Source of the DNA: Pseudomonas iridis
GTDB lineage: Bacteria > Pseudomonadota > Gammaproteobacteria > Pseudomonadales > Pseudomonadaceae
Assembly: GCF_017980685.1 (NCBI RefSeq)
Contig: NZ_JACXXO010000001.1
Span: forward strand, 558,001-622,000
Direction of reading: 5' to 3'
Length of the DNA: 64,000 nt
Numbering within the stretch: the first letter of the stretch is position 1; each line of letters opens with the position of its first letter. Positions 18,354 to 26,923 of the stretch are shown in pieces. The notes below the pieces were generated by a model that searched no databases, was not told where the DNA came from, and saw nothing but the letters and a program-made list of their open reading frames with translations. The translations under genes were made by a program, and so were the position numbers.

Positions 18354-19556
18354 ATGATTCCTTCTCCCTGGCGCGCCGATTTCCCGGCCATCGCCGCCCT
18401 GCAACGGCAAGACCAGACCTATCTGGATAACGCCGCCACCACCCAGAAACCTCAAGCCCTGCTCGACGCGCTGACGCATTACTACGCTAACGGCGCGGCC
18501 AATGTGCACCGCGCACAACACCTGCCCGGGGCCCATGCCACCCAGGCGTTCGAAGACAGTCGGCTGAAAGTTGCGCAATGGCTCAATGCCGGTGACAGCG
18601 GACAGATCATCTTTACCCACGGCGCCACCAGCGCGCTGAATCTCCTGGCTTATGGCCTGGAACATCTTTTCCAGCCGGGCGATGAAATTGTCATCAGCGC
18701 TCTGGAGCATCACGCCAACCTGCTGCCGTGGCAGCAACTGGCACAACGTCGTCAACTGAAGCTGGTGATCCTGCCACTGGACGCCGACGGTTTGATCGAC
18801 CTCGCCGCCGCTGTGCACCTGATCGGCTCGCGTACGCGCTTGCTGGCGGTCAGCCAGTTGTCCAACGTGCTCGGTGCCTGGCAACCCTTGCCGGCGCTGC
18901 TGGGCATGGCCAAGGCGCACAACGCACTGACCGTGGTTGATGGCGCGCAAGGTGTGGTTCACGGTCGGCATGACGTGCAGGCACTGGGTTGCGACTTCTA
19001 CGTGTTTTCCAGCCATAAGCTGTATGGCCCCGATGGCCTCGGCGTGCTATTTGGGCGCAACATGGCGCTTGAACAGCTAAAGCCGTGGCAGTTCGGTGGC
19101 GAAATGGTCCTGGAAGCCAACTATCACGACGCACGTTTCCGCCCTGCTCCACTGGGTTTTGAGGCGGGCACGCCGCCGATTGCCAGCGTGATCGGCCTCG
19201 GTGCGACCCTCGACTATCTGGCCGGGCTGGATCAGGACGCGGTATCAGCACACGAAGCGGCGTTGCATGACTATCTGTTGCGCGGCCTTGCGGCGCGTAA
19301 CGGCATTCGTCTGCTGGGCAAACCGCAACTGGCGCTGGCCAGTTTTGTTGTTGAAGGCGTGCACAACGCCGATCTCGCACACCTGCTGACCGAGCAAGGC
19401 ATTGCCGTGCGTGCGGGTCATCACTGCGCGATGCCACTGCTGAAGCGTTTCGAGTTGGCGGGGGCGATTCGGGTGTCGCTGGCGCTGTACAACGATTCCG
19501 AGGACCTGGAACGGTTCTTTGAAGCGCTGGATCAGGCGCTGGAGTTGTTGCGATGA
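18354..19556 (+). CDS. csdA: Cysteine desulfurase CsdA
   Basis: 400 aa, PLP-dependent SufS-type group II desulfurase. The PLP lysine is K222 (SSHKLYGPDGLG) and the persulfide cysteine is C358 (RAGHHCAMPLL). It starts at ATG 18354; an in-frame GTG directly before it (18351) is a possible alternative. The frame extends further upstream only through the REP element. Its stop overlaps the csdE start (ATGA). It passes sulfur to CsdE. Confidence 0.93.
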   Translation: MIPSPWRADFPAIAALQRQDQTYLDNAATTQKPQALLDALTHYYANGAANVHRAQHLPGAHATQAFEDSRLKVAQWLNAGDSGQIIFTHGATSALNLLAYGLEHLFQPGDEIVISALEHHANLLPWQQLAQRRQLKLVILPLDADGLIDLAAAVHLIGSRTRLLAVSQLSNVLGAWQPLPALLGMAKAHNALTVVDGAQGVVHGRHDVQALGCDFYVFSSHKLYGPDGLGVLFGRNMALEQLKPWQFGGEMVLEANYHDARFRPAPLGFEAGTPPIASVIGLGATLDYLAGLDQDAVSAHEAALHDYLLRGLAARNGIRLLGKPQLALASFVVEGVHNADLAHLLTEQGIAVRAGHHCAMPLLKRFELAGAIRVSLALYNDSEDLERFFEALDQALELLR

Positions 19557-19957
19557 GCTTGCCGGTAGAGGCCGCCGAGGCGCTGCAAACGTTTCAGAAT
19601 GCCGCCGGCTGGGAACAGCGGGCGCGGTTGTTGATGCAGTTTGGTGATCGTCTGCCGCCGTTGAATGACGCGCACAAGTGCGACGCCAACCGGGTACATG
19701 GCTGTGAAAGCCAGGTGTGGCTGGTCGGCGCGTTACAGGATGGCCACTGGCAGTTCGCAGCGAGCAGCGATGCACGGATGATTCGTGGATTGGTGGCGTT
19801 GCTGCTGTTGCGAGTCAATGGCCTGACCGCTAATGAGTTGCAGCAAGTGGATTTGCCGGACTGGTTCAGTCAGTTGGGGCTGTCGCGACAGTTGTCGCCG
19901 TCACGCAGCAATGGCCTGAATGCTGTGCTCAAGCGGATGAATGAGTTGGCAGGTTGA
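19553..19957 (+). CDS. csdE: Sulfur acceptor CsdE (SufE family)
   Basis: 134 aa SufE-fold protein. The acceptor cysteine is C51 in RVHGCESQVWLVG. It takes the persulfide sulfur from CsdA, with which it is translationally coupled by a 4-nt overlap. With tcdA (CsdL) facing it, it reproduces the csdA-csdE-csdL set of E. coli. Confidence 0.93.
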   Translation: MSLPVEAAEALQTFQNAAGWEQRARLLMQFGDRLPPLNDAHKCDANRVHGCESQVWLVGALQDGHWQFAASSDARMIRGLVALLLLRVNGLTANELQQVDLPDWFSQLGLSRQLSPSRSNGLNAVLKRMNELAG

Positions 19958-19960
19958 TCG

Positions 19961-20028
19961 CCTTCGCGAGCAGGCTCGCTCCCACATGTGAACGCATTCC
20001 AGTGTGGGAGCGAGCCTGCTCGCGAAGG
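19961..20028. repeat. REP pair, GCGAGC type, between csdE and tcdA
   Basis: Inverted REP units with arms of about 26 nt (CCTTCGCGAGCAGGCTCGCT and its complement) around a short spacer. It sits between convergent genes and may act as a bidirectional 3' hairpin. Confidence 0.85.
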
Positions 20029-20045
20029 GGCCATCACTGGCAACC

Positions 20046-20858
20046 TCAAACCTGAGGTTTGACCCGCTCCGCCGGGCGCCGAACACCCGCCACAATCTTG
20101 TCCACAGCCTTGGTCGCCGCAACCATCCCGAACGTCGCCGTGACCATCATCACCGCGCCAAACCCGCCTGCGCAGTCCAGCTTCACGCCGTCGCCGACAA
20201 AACTCTTCTGCAAACAAATGCTGCCGTCCGGTTTCGGATAGCGCAGTTGCTCGGTGGAGAACACGCACGGCACGCTGTAATGGCGGGTCACGGTGCGCGA
20301 GAACCCGTAATCACGGCGCAATGTCGAGCGCACTTTCGAAGCCAGCGGATCGTTGAACGTGCGGTTGAGGTCACAGACCTGAATCAGCGTCGGATCAATC
20401 TGCCCACCCGCGCCACCGGTGGTGATGATCTGAATCTTGCGGCGCTTGCACCAGGCGATCAGCGCCGCTTTGGCGTTGACCGCGTCGATGCAGTCGATCA
20501 CGCAGTCGATGTTCGGCGTGATGTATTCGGCCATGGTCTCGCGGGTGACGAAATCCGCCACGGCGTGCACCGTACAGTCCGGGTTGATCCCGCGCAGACG
20601 CTCGGCCATCACCTCGACCTTGGGTTTGCCGACGGTGCTGTCCAGCGCGTGCAACTGGCGGTTGGCGTTGCTGACACAGACGTCGTCGAGGTCGAACAGC
20701 GAAATCTCGCCCACGCCACAGCGCGCAATGGCTTCCGCCGCCCAGGAACCGACGCCACCGACGCCGACGATCGCCACATGGGCCGCGCGCAAGCGCTCCA
20801 TGCCTTCGATGCCATACAAACGGGCAATGCCTGCAAACCGCGGATCTTCTGTACTCAT
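20046..20858 (-). CDS. tcdA: tRNA threonylcarbamoyladenosine dehydratase
   Basis: 270 aa E1-like/ThiF-fold ATPase that cyclises t6A37 of tRNA to ct6A. The nucleotide-binding IVGVGGVGSWAAEA glycine-rich motif is near residue 35, and DLDDVCVSNANRQ and DCIDAVNAK follow. The start at ATG 20858 (MSTEDPRF) has GGGGT about 7 nt upstream; a second ATG at 20864 is too close to the ribosome site. It is convergent with csdA-csdE, whose products supply it with sulfur-relay partners in E. coli. Confidence 0.93.
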   Translation of the reverse strand: MSTEDPRFAGIARLYGIEGMERLRAAHVAIVGVGGVGSWAAEAIARCGVGEISLFDLDDVCVSNANRQLHALDSTVGKPKVEVMAERLRGINPDCTVHAVADFVTRETMAEYITPNIDCVIDCIDAVNAKAALIAWCKRRKIQIITTGGAGGQIDPTLIQVCDLNRTFNDPLASKVRSTLRRDYGFSRTVTRHYSVPCVFSTEQLRYPKPDGSICLQKSFVGDGVKLDCAGGFGAVMMVTATFGMVAATKAVDKIVAGVRRPAERVKPQV

Positions 20859-21078
20859 GACCATTACCCCAAAAACCGGCGCGCATTATAGGGCTACGCA
20901 GCCACAAGTTTTAAGCTTCAAGCGACAAGTGTAAGAACTTAAGTCAACGGCACTTGCCAAATGTGAGTAATTTCCCCGTCCGTTGTACGACTGGCGAACT
21001 ACCGGTGTAGGATGCGCGCCCCTTTGGCGTATAGCCTACCGATCCTTCGTTCCACAGCCTTTGGAACCCGAAACAGCT

Positions 21079-23670
21079 ATGTCATCGCGTAAATTTGGTC
21101 TCAACCTGGTGGTGGTTCTGGCAATCGCCGCCCTGTTCACTGGTTTCTGGGCGCTGATCAATCGCCCGGTCTCTGCGCCCAACTGGCCGGAACAGATCTC
21201 CGGTTTCTCTTATTCGCCGTTCCAGCAGGGACAGTACCCACAGAAGGACCAGTATCCGTCTGACGACGAGATGCGCCGCGACCTCGAGATCATGAGCAAG
21301 TTGACGGATAACATCCGTATCTACTCGGTCGACGGCTCCCTGCAAGACATTCCGAAACTGGCTGAAGAGTTCGGTCTGCGCGTGACTTTGGGGATCTGGA
21401 TCAGCCCCGATGAAGAGCGCAATGAACGGGAAATCACTCGCGCCATCGAACTGGCCAACACGTCGCGCAGTGTGGTTCGCGTGGTGGTCGGTAACGAAGC
21501 GATCTTCCGTAAGGAAATCACCGCTGAACAACTCAGCGTGCTGCTCGACCGGGTTCGTGCTGCGGTAAAAGTGCCGGTCACCACGTCCGAACAGTGGCAC
21601 GTCTGGGAAGAACACCCGGAACTGGCCAAGCACGTTGACCTGATCGCCGCGCACGTTCTTCCTTACTGGGAATTCATCCCGGTCGACAAGGCCGGCCAGT
21701 TCGTTTTCGACCGTGCCCGCGACCTGAAAAAGATGTTCCCGAAAAAACCGTTGCTGCTGTCTGAAATCGGCTGGCCGAGCAACGGTCGCATGCGCGGTGG
21801 CGCTGATGCGTCGCCGGCGGATCAGGCGATCTACCTGCGCACGCTGGTCAACAAGCTCAATCGCCAGGGCTTCAACTACTTCGTGATCGAAGCGTTCGAC
21901 CAGCCGTGGAAGGCGAGCGACGAAGGTTCGGTCGGCGCGTATTGGGGCGTGTTTAACGCCGCGCGCCAGCAGAAATTCAATTTCGAAGGCCCGGTGGTAG
22001 CGATCCCACAGTGGCGCGTGCTGGCAGTCGGCTCGGTCGTGCTGGCGCTGTTGTCGCTGACGTTGCTGATGATCGATGGCTCGGCGCTGCGCCAGCGTGG
22101 ACGCGTCTTCCTGACCTTTATCGCCTTCCTTTGCGGGTCGGTGCTGGTGTGGATCGGTTACGACTACAGCCTCCAATACAGCACGTGGTTCAGTCTGACG
22201 GTGGGTTTCCTGCTGGCACTTGGTGCGTTCGGGGTGTTCATCGTGTTACTCACCGAGGCCCATGAACTGGCCGAAGCGGTGTGGATTCACAAACGTCGAC
22301 GCGAATTCCTGCCGGTGGTGGGTGACTCGGACTACCGCCCGAAAGTGTCGATCCATGTGCCGTGCTACAACGAGCCGCCGGAGATGGTCAAACAGACCCT
22401 CGACGCCTTGGCGGCTCTCGATTACCCGGACTACGAAGTCCTGATCATCGACAACAACACCAAGGACCCGGCGGTGTGGGAGCCGGTGCGCGACTACTGC
22501 GAAACCCTCGGCCCGCGCTTCAAGTTCTTCCACGTTTCGCCATTGGCCGGCTTCAAGGGCGGCGCGCTGAATTACCTGCTTCCGCACACCGCCAAGGATG
22601 CCGAAGTGATCGCGGTCATCGACTCCGACTACTGCGTGTCGCCGAACTGGCTCAAGCACATGGTGCCGCACTTCGCCGACCCGAAAATCGCCGTGGTGCA
22701 GTCGCCGCAGGATTACCGCGACCAGAACGAAAGCACCTTCAAAAAGCTCTGCTACGCCGAGTACAAAGGCTTCTTCCATATCGGCATGGTCACCCGCAAC
22801 GACCGTGACGCGATCATCCAGCACGGCACCATGACCATGACTCGCCGTTCGGTTCTGGAAGAGTTGGGCTGGGCCGACTGGTGTATCTGCGAGGATGCCG
22901 AACTCGGTCTGCGCGTATTCGAAAAAGGCCTGTCGGCGGCGTATTACCACGACAGCTACGGCAAGGGCCTGATGCCGGATACGTTCATCGACTTCAAGAA
23001 GCAGCGCTTCCGCTGGGCCTACGGTGCGATTCAGATCATCAAGCGCCACACCGGCAGCCTGCTGCGCGGCAAGGACACCGAATTGACTCGCGGTCAGCGC
23101 TACCACTTCCTTGCGGGCTGGTTGCCGTGGGTCGCGGACGGCATGAACATCTTCTTCACCGTCGGCGCGCTGCTGTGGTCGGCGGCGATGATCATCGTGC
23201 CGCAACGGGTCGATCCGCCGCTGCTGATTTTCGCGATCCCGCCGTTGGCGCTGTTTGTGTTCAAGGTTGGCAAGATCATCTTCCTGTACCGTCGCGCCGT
23301 TGGCGTGAACCTCAAGGATGCGTTCTGCGCCGCGCTGGCCGGGCTGGCGTTGTCGCACACCATTGCCAAAGCGGTGTTGTACGGTTTCTTCACCAGCAGC
23401 ATTCCGTTCTTCCGCACGCCGAAAAACGCTGATAACCACGGTTTCTGGGTGGCGATCTCCGAAGCACGCGAAGAGCTGTTCATCATGCTGCTGTTGTGGG
23501 GCGCGGCGCTGGGGATCTATCTGGTCAACGGCATGCCGAGCAACGACATGCGTTTCTGGGTGGTCATGTTGCTGGTGCAGTCGCTGCCGTATCTGGCCGC
23601 GCTGATCATGGCGTTCCTGTCGTCGCTGCCAAAACCGGCGGCGGCGCCTGAGCCCGCACCGGCCGTCTAA
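21079..23670 (+). CDS. ndvB: GH17-GT2 beta-1,3-glucan synthase NdvB
   Basis: 863 aa inner membrane protein. N-terminal anchor (residues 8-27); periplasmic GH17 transglycosylase domain with acid/base E140 (VGNEAI) and nucleophile E229 (SEIGWPSNG); membrane segments near 310-395; cytosolic GT2 domain from about 419 with D515/D517 (DSD), an EDAELGLRVF segment and Q642-W646 (QRFRW); further membrane helices to the C-terminus. P. aeruginosa NdvB makes cyclic beta-1,3-glucans involved in biofilm antibiotic tolerance, and there too it neighbours dapE. ATG 21079 was chosen because the open upstream part lacks family residues. Confidence 0.92.
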   Translation: MSSRKFGLNLVVVLAIAALFTGFWALINRPVSAPNWPEQISGFSYSPFQQGQYPQKDQYPSDDEMRRDLEIMSKLTDNIRIYSVDGSLQDIPKLAEEFGLRVTLGIWISPDEERNEREITRAIELANTSRSVVRVVVGNEAIFRKEITAEQLSVLLDRVRAAVKVPVTTSEQWHVWEEHPELAKHVDLIAAHVLPYWEFIPVDKAGQFVFDRARDLKKMFPKKPLLLSEIGWPSNGRMRGGADASPADQAIYLRTLVNKLNRQGFNYFVIEAFDQPWKASDEGSVGAYWGVFNAARQQKFNFEGPVVAIPQWRVLAVGSVVLALLSLTLLMIDGSALRQRGRVFLTFIAFLCGSVLVWIGYDYSLQYSTWFSLTVGFLLALGAFGVFIVLLTEAHELAEAVWIHKRRREFLPVVGDSDYRPKVSIHVPCYNEPPEMVKQTLDALAALDYPDYEVLIIDNNTKDPAVWEPVRDYCETLGPRFKFFHVSPLAGFKGGALNYLLPHTAKDAEVIAVIDSDYCVSPNWLKHMVPHFADPKIAVVQSPQDYRDQNESTFKKLCYAEYKGFFHIGMVTRNDRDAIIQHGTMTMTRRSVLEELGWADWCICEDAELGLRVFEKGLSAAYYHDSYGKGLMPDTFIDFKKQRFRWAYGAIQIIKRHTGSLLRGKDTELTRGQRYHFLAGWLPWVADGMNIFFTVGALLWSAAMIIVPQRVDPPLLIFAIPPLALFVFKVGKIIFLYRRAVGVNLKDAFCAALAGLALSHTIAKAVLYGFFTSSIPFFRTPKNADNHGFWVAISEAREELFIMLLLWGAALGIYLVNGMPSNDMRFWVVMLLVQSLPYLAALIMAFLSSLPKPAAAPEPAPAV

Positions 23671-23687
23671 TTCCTTGTCGATGCACT

Positions 23688-23717
23688 AAACGGCGGCCAA
23701 TGGTCGCCGTTTTGCTT
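23688..23717 (+). terminator. Terminator after ndvB
   Basis: An 8-bp stem AAACGGCG/CGCCGTTT with a 9-nt loop, ending TTTTGCTTT, 17 bp past the stop. Confidence 0.75.
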
Positions 23718-23780
23718 TAAGATAACCGCCATTTTGCGGGGCTTGGCGTGATAACCGGTCTTACTGACCGAACTCAATCC

Positions 23781-23873
23781 CCTGTGGGAGCGAGCCTGCT
23801 CGCGAAGGCGTTGTAACAATCACCGATTATGTTGACTGACACACCGCATTCGCGAGCAGGCTCGCTCCCACAT
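23781..23873. repeat. REP pair, GCGAGC type, upstream of dapE
   Basis: Two inverted REP units (GGGAGCGAGCCTGCTCGCGA and its near complement) about 40 nt apart. An open frame runs through the right unit into dapE, but this is not coding. Confidence 0.85.
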
Positions 23874-23909
23874 TGGCCCTTGCCCAATTTCAAGTTTTCG
23901 GAGTTTTCC

Positions 23910-25061
23910 ATGACGGCCCACGCCGACCTTTCGCCGACCCTTCAACTCGCCATCGACCTGATCCGCCGTCCGTCTGTGACGCCGGTCGACGCCGACTGCC
24001 AGAAGCAGATGATGCAGCGCCTGGGCGATGCCGGTTTCAAACTGGAGCCGATGCGCATTGAAGACGTGGATAACTTCTGGGCCACCCACGGCAACAACGA
24101 TGGCCCGGTGCTGTGTTTCGCCGGTCACACCGACGTGGTGCCGACCGGTCCGGTGACTGCCTGGCAGATCGACCCGTTCAACGCGCTGATCGATGAACAC
24201 GGCATGCTCTGCGGCCGTGGCGCGGCGGACATGAAAGGCAGCCTGGCGTCGATGACCGTCGCCGCCGAGCGCTTCGTCGCCGACTACCCGAACCACAAAG
24301 GCAAGGTCGCCTTCCTGATCACCAGCGACGAAGAAGGCCCGGCGCACCACGGCACCAAGGCTGTGGTTGAGCGTTTGGCCGCACGTAACGAGCGTCTGGA
24401 CTGGTGCATCGTCGGCGAACCGTCGAGCACCACGCTGGTCGGCGACGTGGTGAAAAACGGCCGTCGCGGCTCGCTGGGCGCCAAGCTCACCGTCAAAGGC
24501 ATTCAGGGCCACGTGGCCTATCCGCACCTGGCCAAGAACCCGATCCACCTCGCCGCGCCAGCGCTGGCCGAACTGGCCGCCGAGCACTGGGATCACGGCA
24601 ACGATTTCTTCCCGCCGACCAGTTTCCAGATTTCCAACGTCAATTCCGGCACTGGCGCGACCAACGTGATTCCGGGTGATCTGGTGGCCGTGTTCAACTT
24701 CCGCTTTTCCACTGAATCGACTGTCGAAGGCCTGCAGAAACGCGTTGCCGACATCCTCGACAAACATGACCTGGACTGGCACATCGATTGGGCGCTGTCC
24801 GGCCTGCCGTTCCTCACCGAGCCGGGCGCACTGCTCGACGCGGTGTCGGCGAGCATCAAGGACATCACCGGTCGCCAGACCAAGGCTTCGACCAGCGGCG
24901 GCACCTCCGACGGCCGTTTCATCGCGACCATGGGCACGCAAGTGGTTGAACTGGGCCCGGTCAACGCGACCATTCACCAGGTCAACGAGCGTGTGCTGGC
25001 GGCCGATCTCGATGTGCTGACCGAGATTTACTACCAGACCATGATCAAGTTGCTCGCCTGA
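23910..25061 (+). CDS. dapE: Succinyl-diaminopimelate desuccinylase
   Basis: 383 aa di-zinc M20 peptidase-fold enzyme that frees L,L-DAP and succinate, the step after DapC. Metal-binding segments: [37 protein letters not shown] and the C-terminal [14 protein letters not shown] region ([12 protein letters not shown]). Start ATG 23910 ([12 protein letters not shown]) has a CGGAG ribosome site. Its stop overlaps the rlmA start (TGATG). Confidence 0.96.
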   Translation: MTAHADLSPTLQLAIDLIRRPSVTPVDADCQKQMMQRLGDAGFKLEPMRIEDVDNFWATHGNNDGPVLCFAGHTDVVPTGPVTAWQIDPFNALIDEHGMLCGRGAADMKGSLASMTVAAERFVADYPNHKGKVAFLITSDEEGPAHHGTKAVVERLAARNERLDWCIVGEPSSTTLVGDVVKNGRRGSLGAKLTVKGIQGHVAYPHLAKNPIHLAAPALAELAAEHWDHGNDFFPPTSFQISNVNSGTGATNVIPGDLVAVFNFRFSTESTVEGLQKRVADILDKHDLDWHIDWALSGLPFLTEPGALLDAVSASIKDITGRQTKASTSGGTSDGRFIATMGTQVVELGPVNATIHQVNERVLAADLDVLTEIYYQTMIKLLA

Positions 25062-25870
25062 TGCTCGCGTGCCCGATCTGCAGTGAGCCGCTGAATGCGG
25101 TGGACAACGGCGTGGTCTGTCCCGCCGGGCATCGTTTTGACCGTGCGCGGCAGGGTTACCTGAACCTGCTGCCGGTGCAGCACAAAAACAGCCGCGATCC
25201 TGGCGACAATCAGGCGATGGTCGAGGCCCGCCGTGATTTCTTGAACGCCGGGCATTACGCACCGGTGGCCAAGCGTCTGGCCGAGCTGGCGGCGAGTTAC
25301 GCGCCGGCACGCTGGGTCGACATCGGTTGTGGTGAGGGTTACTACACCGCGCAGATCGCCGATGCGCTGCCGGATGCCGATGGCTACGCACTGGACATCT
25401 CGCGTGAAGCCGTCAAACGCGCCTGCAAACGCAATCCGCAACTGACCTGGTTGATCGCCAGCATGGCCCGCGTGCCATTGGCGTCGGGCAGCTGCCAGTT
25501 TCTCGCCAGCGTCTTCAGTCCATTGGATTGGGAAGAAGCCAAACGCCTGTTAAGCGTCGGCGGCGGATTGATGAAAGTCGGCCCGACCAGCGGCCATCTG
25601 ATGGAACTGCGCGAAAGCCTGTACGACGAAGTGCGCGAATACACCGACGACAAGCATCTGGCCCTGGTGCCGCAAGGCATGGCGCTGGCGCACAGTGAAA
25701 CCCTGGAATTCAAGCTGACGCTGGACAAGCCGCAGGATCGCGCCAACCTCCTGGCGATGACACCCCACGGCTGGCGCGCCAGTGCCGAGCGTCGTGCAAC
25801 AGTGATCGAGCAGGCCGAGCCGTTCGAGACCACTGTGTCGATGCGCTACGATTATTTCGTTCTTCAATAA
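25061..25870 (+). CDS. rlmA: 23S rRNA (guanine-N1)-methyltransferase RlmA
   Basis: 269 aa. An N-terminal zinc finger (C4, C7, C20, H24 in CPICSEPL...CPAGHRF) recognises rRNA, followed by a Rossmann SAM domain with WVDIGCGEGYYTAQIA near residue 86 and LDISREAVKRA. It methylates the G745/G748 loop of helix 35 in 23S rRNA. It is translationally coupled to dapE by a 1-nt overlap. Confidence 0.93.
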   Translation: MLACPICSEPLNAVDNGVVCPAGHRFDRARQGYLNLLPVQHKNSRDPGDNQAMVEARRDFLNAGHYAPVAKRLAELAASYAPARWVDIGCGEGYYTAQIADALPDADGYALDISREAVKRACKRNPQLTWLIASMARVPLASGSCQFLASVFSPLDWEEAKRLLSVGGGLMKVGPTSGHLMELRESLYDEVREYTDDKHLALVPQGMALAHSETLEFKLTLDKPQDRANLLAMTPHGWRASAERRATVIEQAEPFETTVSMRYDYFVLQ

Positions 25871-25945
25871 CTATTGGTCTCGGGCAAATGCCCGGGGCCG
25901 GCTAAATCCGCGAATGGATTTTTCAGACCCGCAGTGAGGACATCC

Positions 25946-26323
25946 ATGCGCCAACCGGACATCGAGATTTACCTGAAAGACGCCGACGTCGACCACAAGG
26001 CCATCTCCGCCTGGCTCGGCGCCGCGCTGGGCCCGTGCAGCGACTGGGTACAGAAAGGCCAGACCTACAAGTGCAAGGCCGGCAACGTCCCGGTCACCTG
26101 GCTGCCAAAAGCCGTGGGCAAGTGGAACAGCCTGTACCTGGAAAGCGATGCGACCCCGTGGGACGACGACATCGCCTGCGCCCGCGCAGCCTTTGCCGCG
26201 CTGAACGTCGAAGTGCGTTGCGCGCCGGGCACGTGGGTCGAGGAAGAAGGTGAGGAGACGGCGGATCGCTGGATGCGTATCAGCGAAGACGGTGAAGAAG
26301 AGATCACCTGGAAAACGGCATAA
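25946..26323 (+). CDS. Conserved hypothetical protein (125 aa)
   Basis: Acidic soluble protein starting MRQPDIEIYLKDADVDHKAI, with no signal peptide or membrane segment. It has aromatic-rich conserved stretches (VTWLPKAVGKWNSLYLESDA, WDDDIACARAAFAAL). I do not recognise a functional family; it looks like a small pseudomonad protein. The ATG at 25946 has GAGGA 7 nt upstream. The gene has its own 75-bp gap from rlmA and could be in the same transcript. Confidence 0.7.
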   Translation: MRQPDIEIYLKDADVDHKAISAWLGAALGPCSDWVQKGQTYKCKAGNVPVTWLPKAVGKWNSLYLESDATPWDDDIACARAAFAALNVEVRCAPGTWVEEEGEETADRWMRISEDGEEEITWKTA

Positions 26324-26324
26324 A

Positions 26325-26416
26325 AGCAGCTGCAAGCTACAAGCTGAAAGCCTCGAGCTGACCGCTTGTAGCTTGTAGCTTGTAGCTCGTAGCTTGTAGC
26401 TTGTAGCTTGTAGCTC
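26325..26416. repeat. TTGTAGC heptamer repeat with inverted partner
   Basis: From 26364 the heptamer GCTTGTA is repeated about seven times with one variant (GCTCGTA). An inverted partner (GCTGCAAGCTACAAGCTG) lies at 26329-26346, so the transcript could fold into a long slipped hairpin between the hypothetical gene and csp. Confidence 0.85.
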
Positions 26417-26420
26417 AAGC

Positions 26421-26630
26421 CTACAGCCCGACTACATCCTCAGCCTGCAAACCCTTCTCCCCCGTCACCACGGCGTACTCGACCTGCTGACCTTCCGCCA
26501 GCGAGCGGTGCCCTTCGCCGCGAATTGCGCGGTAGTGCACGAATACGTCCACCCCGTCTTCGCGCTGAATAAAGCCGTAGCCCTTGGCGTCGTTGAACCA
26601 CTTCACGTTGCCGGTTTCACGTGTTGCCAT
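26421..26630 (-). CDS. Cold-shock-domain protein
   Basis: 69 aa, a single CSD. RNP1 is KGYGFI and RNP2 is VFVHY; the start [15 protein letters not shown] is typical. It binds single-stranded RNA/DNA as a chaperone. A strong AAAAAAGGAG ribosome site precedes the ATG, and the leader carries a stem (AGGCTTT/AAAGCCT) near 26666-26684. It is CspA-like, but which paralogue (CspD, CapB and so on) cannot be told. It is divergent from plsB. Confidence 0.93.
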   Translation of the reverse strand: MATRETGNVKWFNDAKGYGFIQREDGVDVFVHYRAIRGEGHRSLAEGQQVEYAVVTGEKGLQAEDVVGL

Positions 26631-26819
26631 CTGTTCATACTCCTTTTTTATTATTGGACAGGCTTTTCGCAGGAAAGCCTTTGAGGAACGTCAGCCTGTG
26701 TCCGGCGGCCATTGAAGGGCCCCGGCGACAGAATGCCGAGTATAAGACAGGCGCGAAAACTCTCAACAGGAGATTACTTCGCCGCTTTTTTGCCGATTTT
26801 CGATGAATCCGTCACACTA

Positions 26820-26874
26820 GGGGGCGTTCTTCATGAGTTTTCACGCCGCACGAAAACTCATGAAGAACGCCCCC
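26820..26874. repeat. Perfect 23-bp inverted repeat upstream of plsB
   Basis: Left arm 26820-26842 (GGGGGCGTTCTTCATGAG...) and right arm 26852-26874 (...CTCATGAAGAACGCCCCC) pair without mismatch around a 9-nt loop ACGCCGCAC. It lies 50 bp before the plsB ATG. There is no U-tract on either side and no relation to the REP families in the window. Confidence 0.9.
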
Positions 26875-26923
26875 CTGCCCACCCGAGCAAACGCTCGGTT
26901 CTATCCACTCACGCAGAAGCCGT

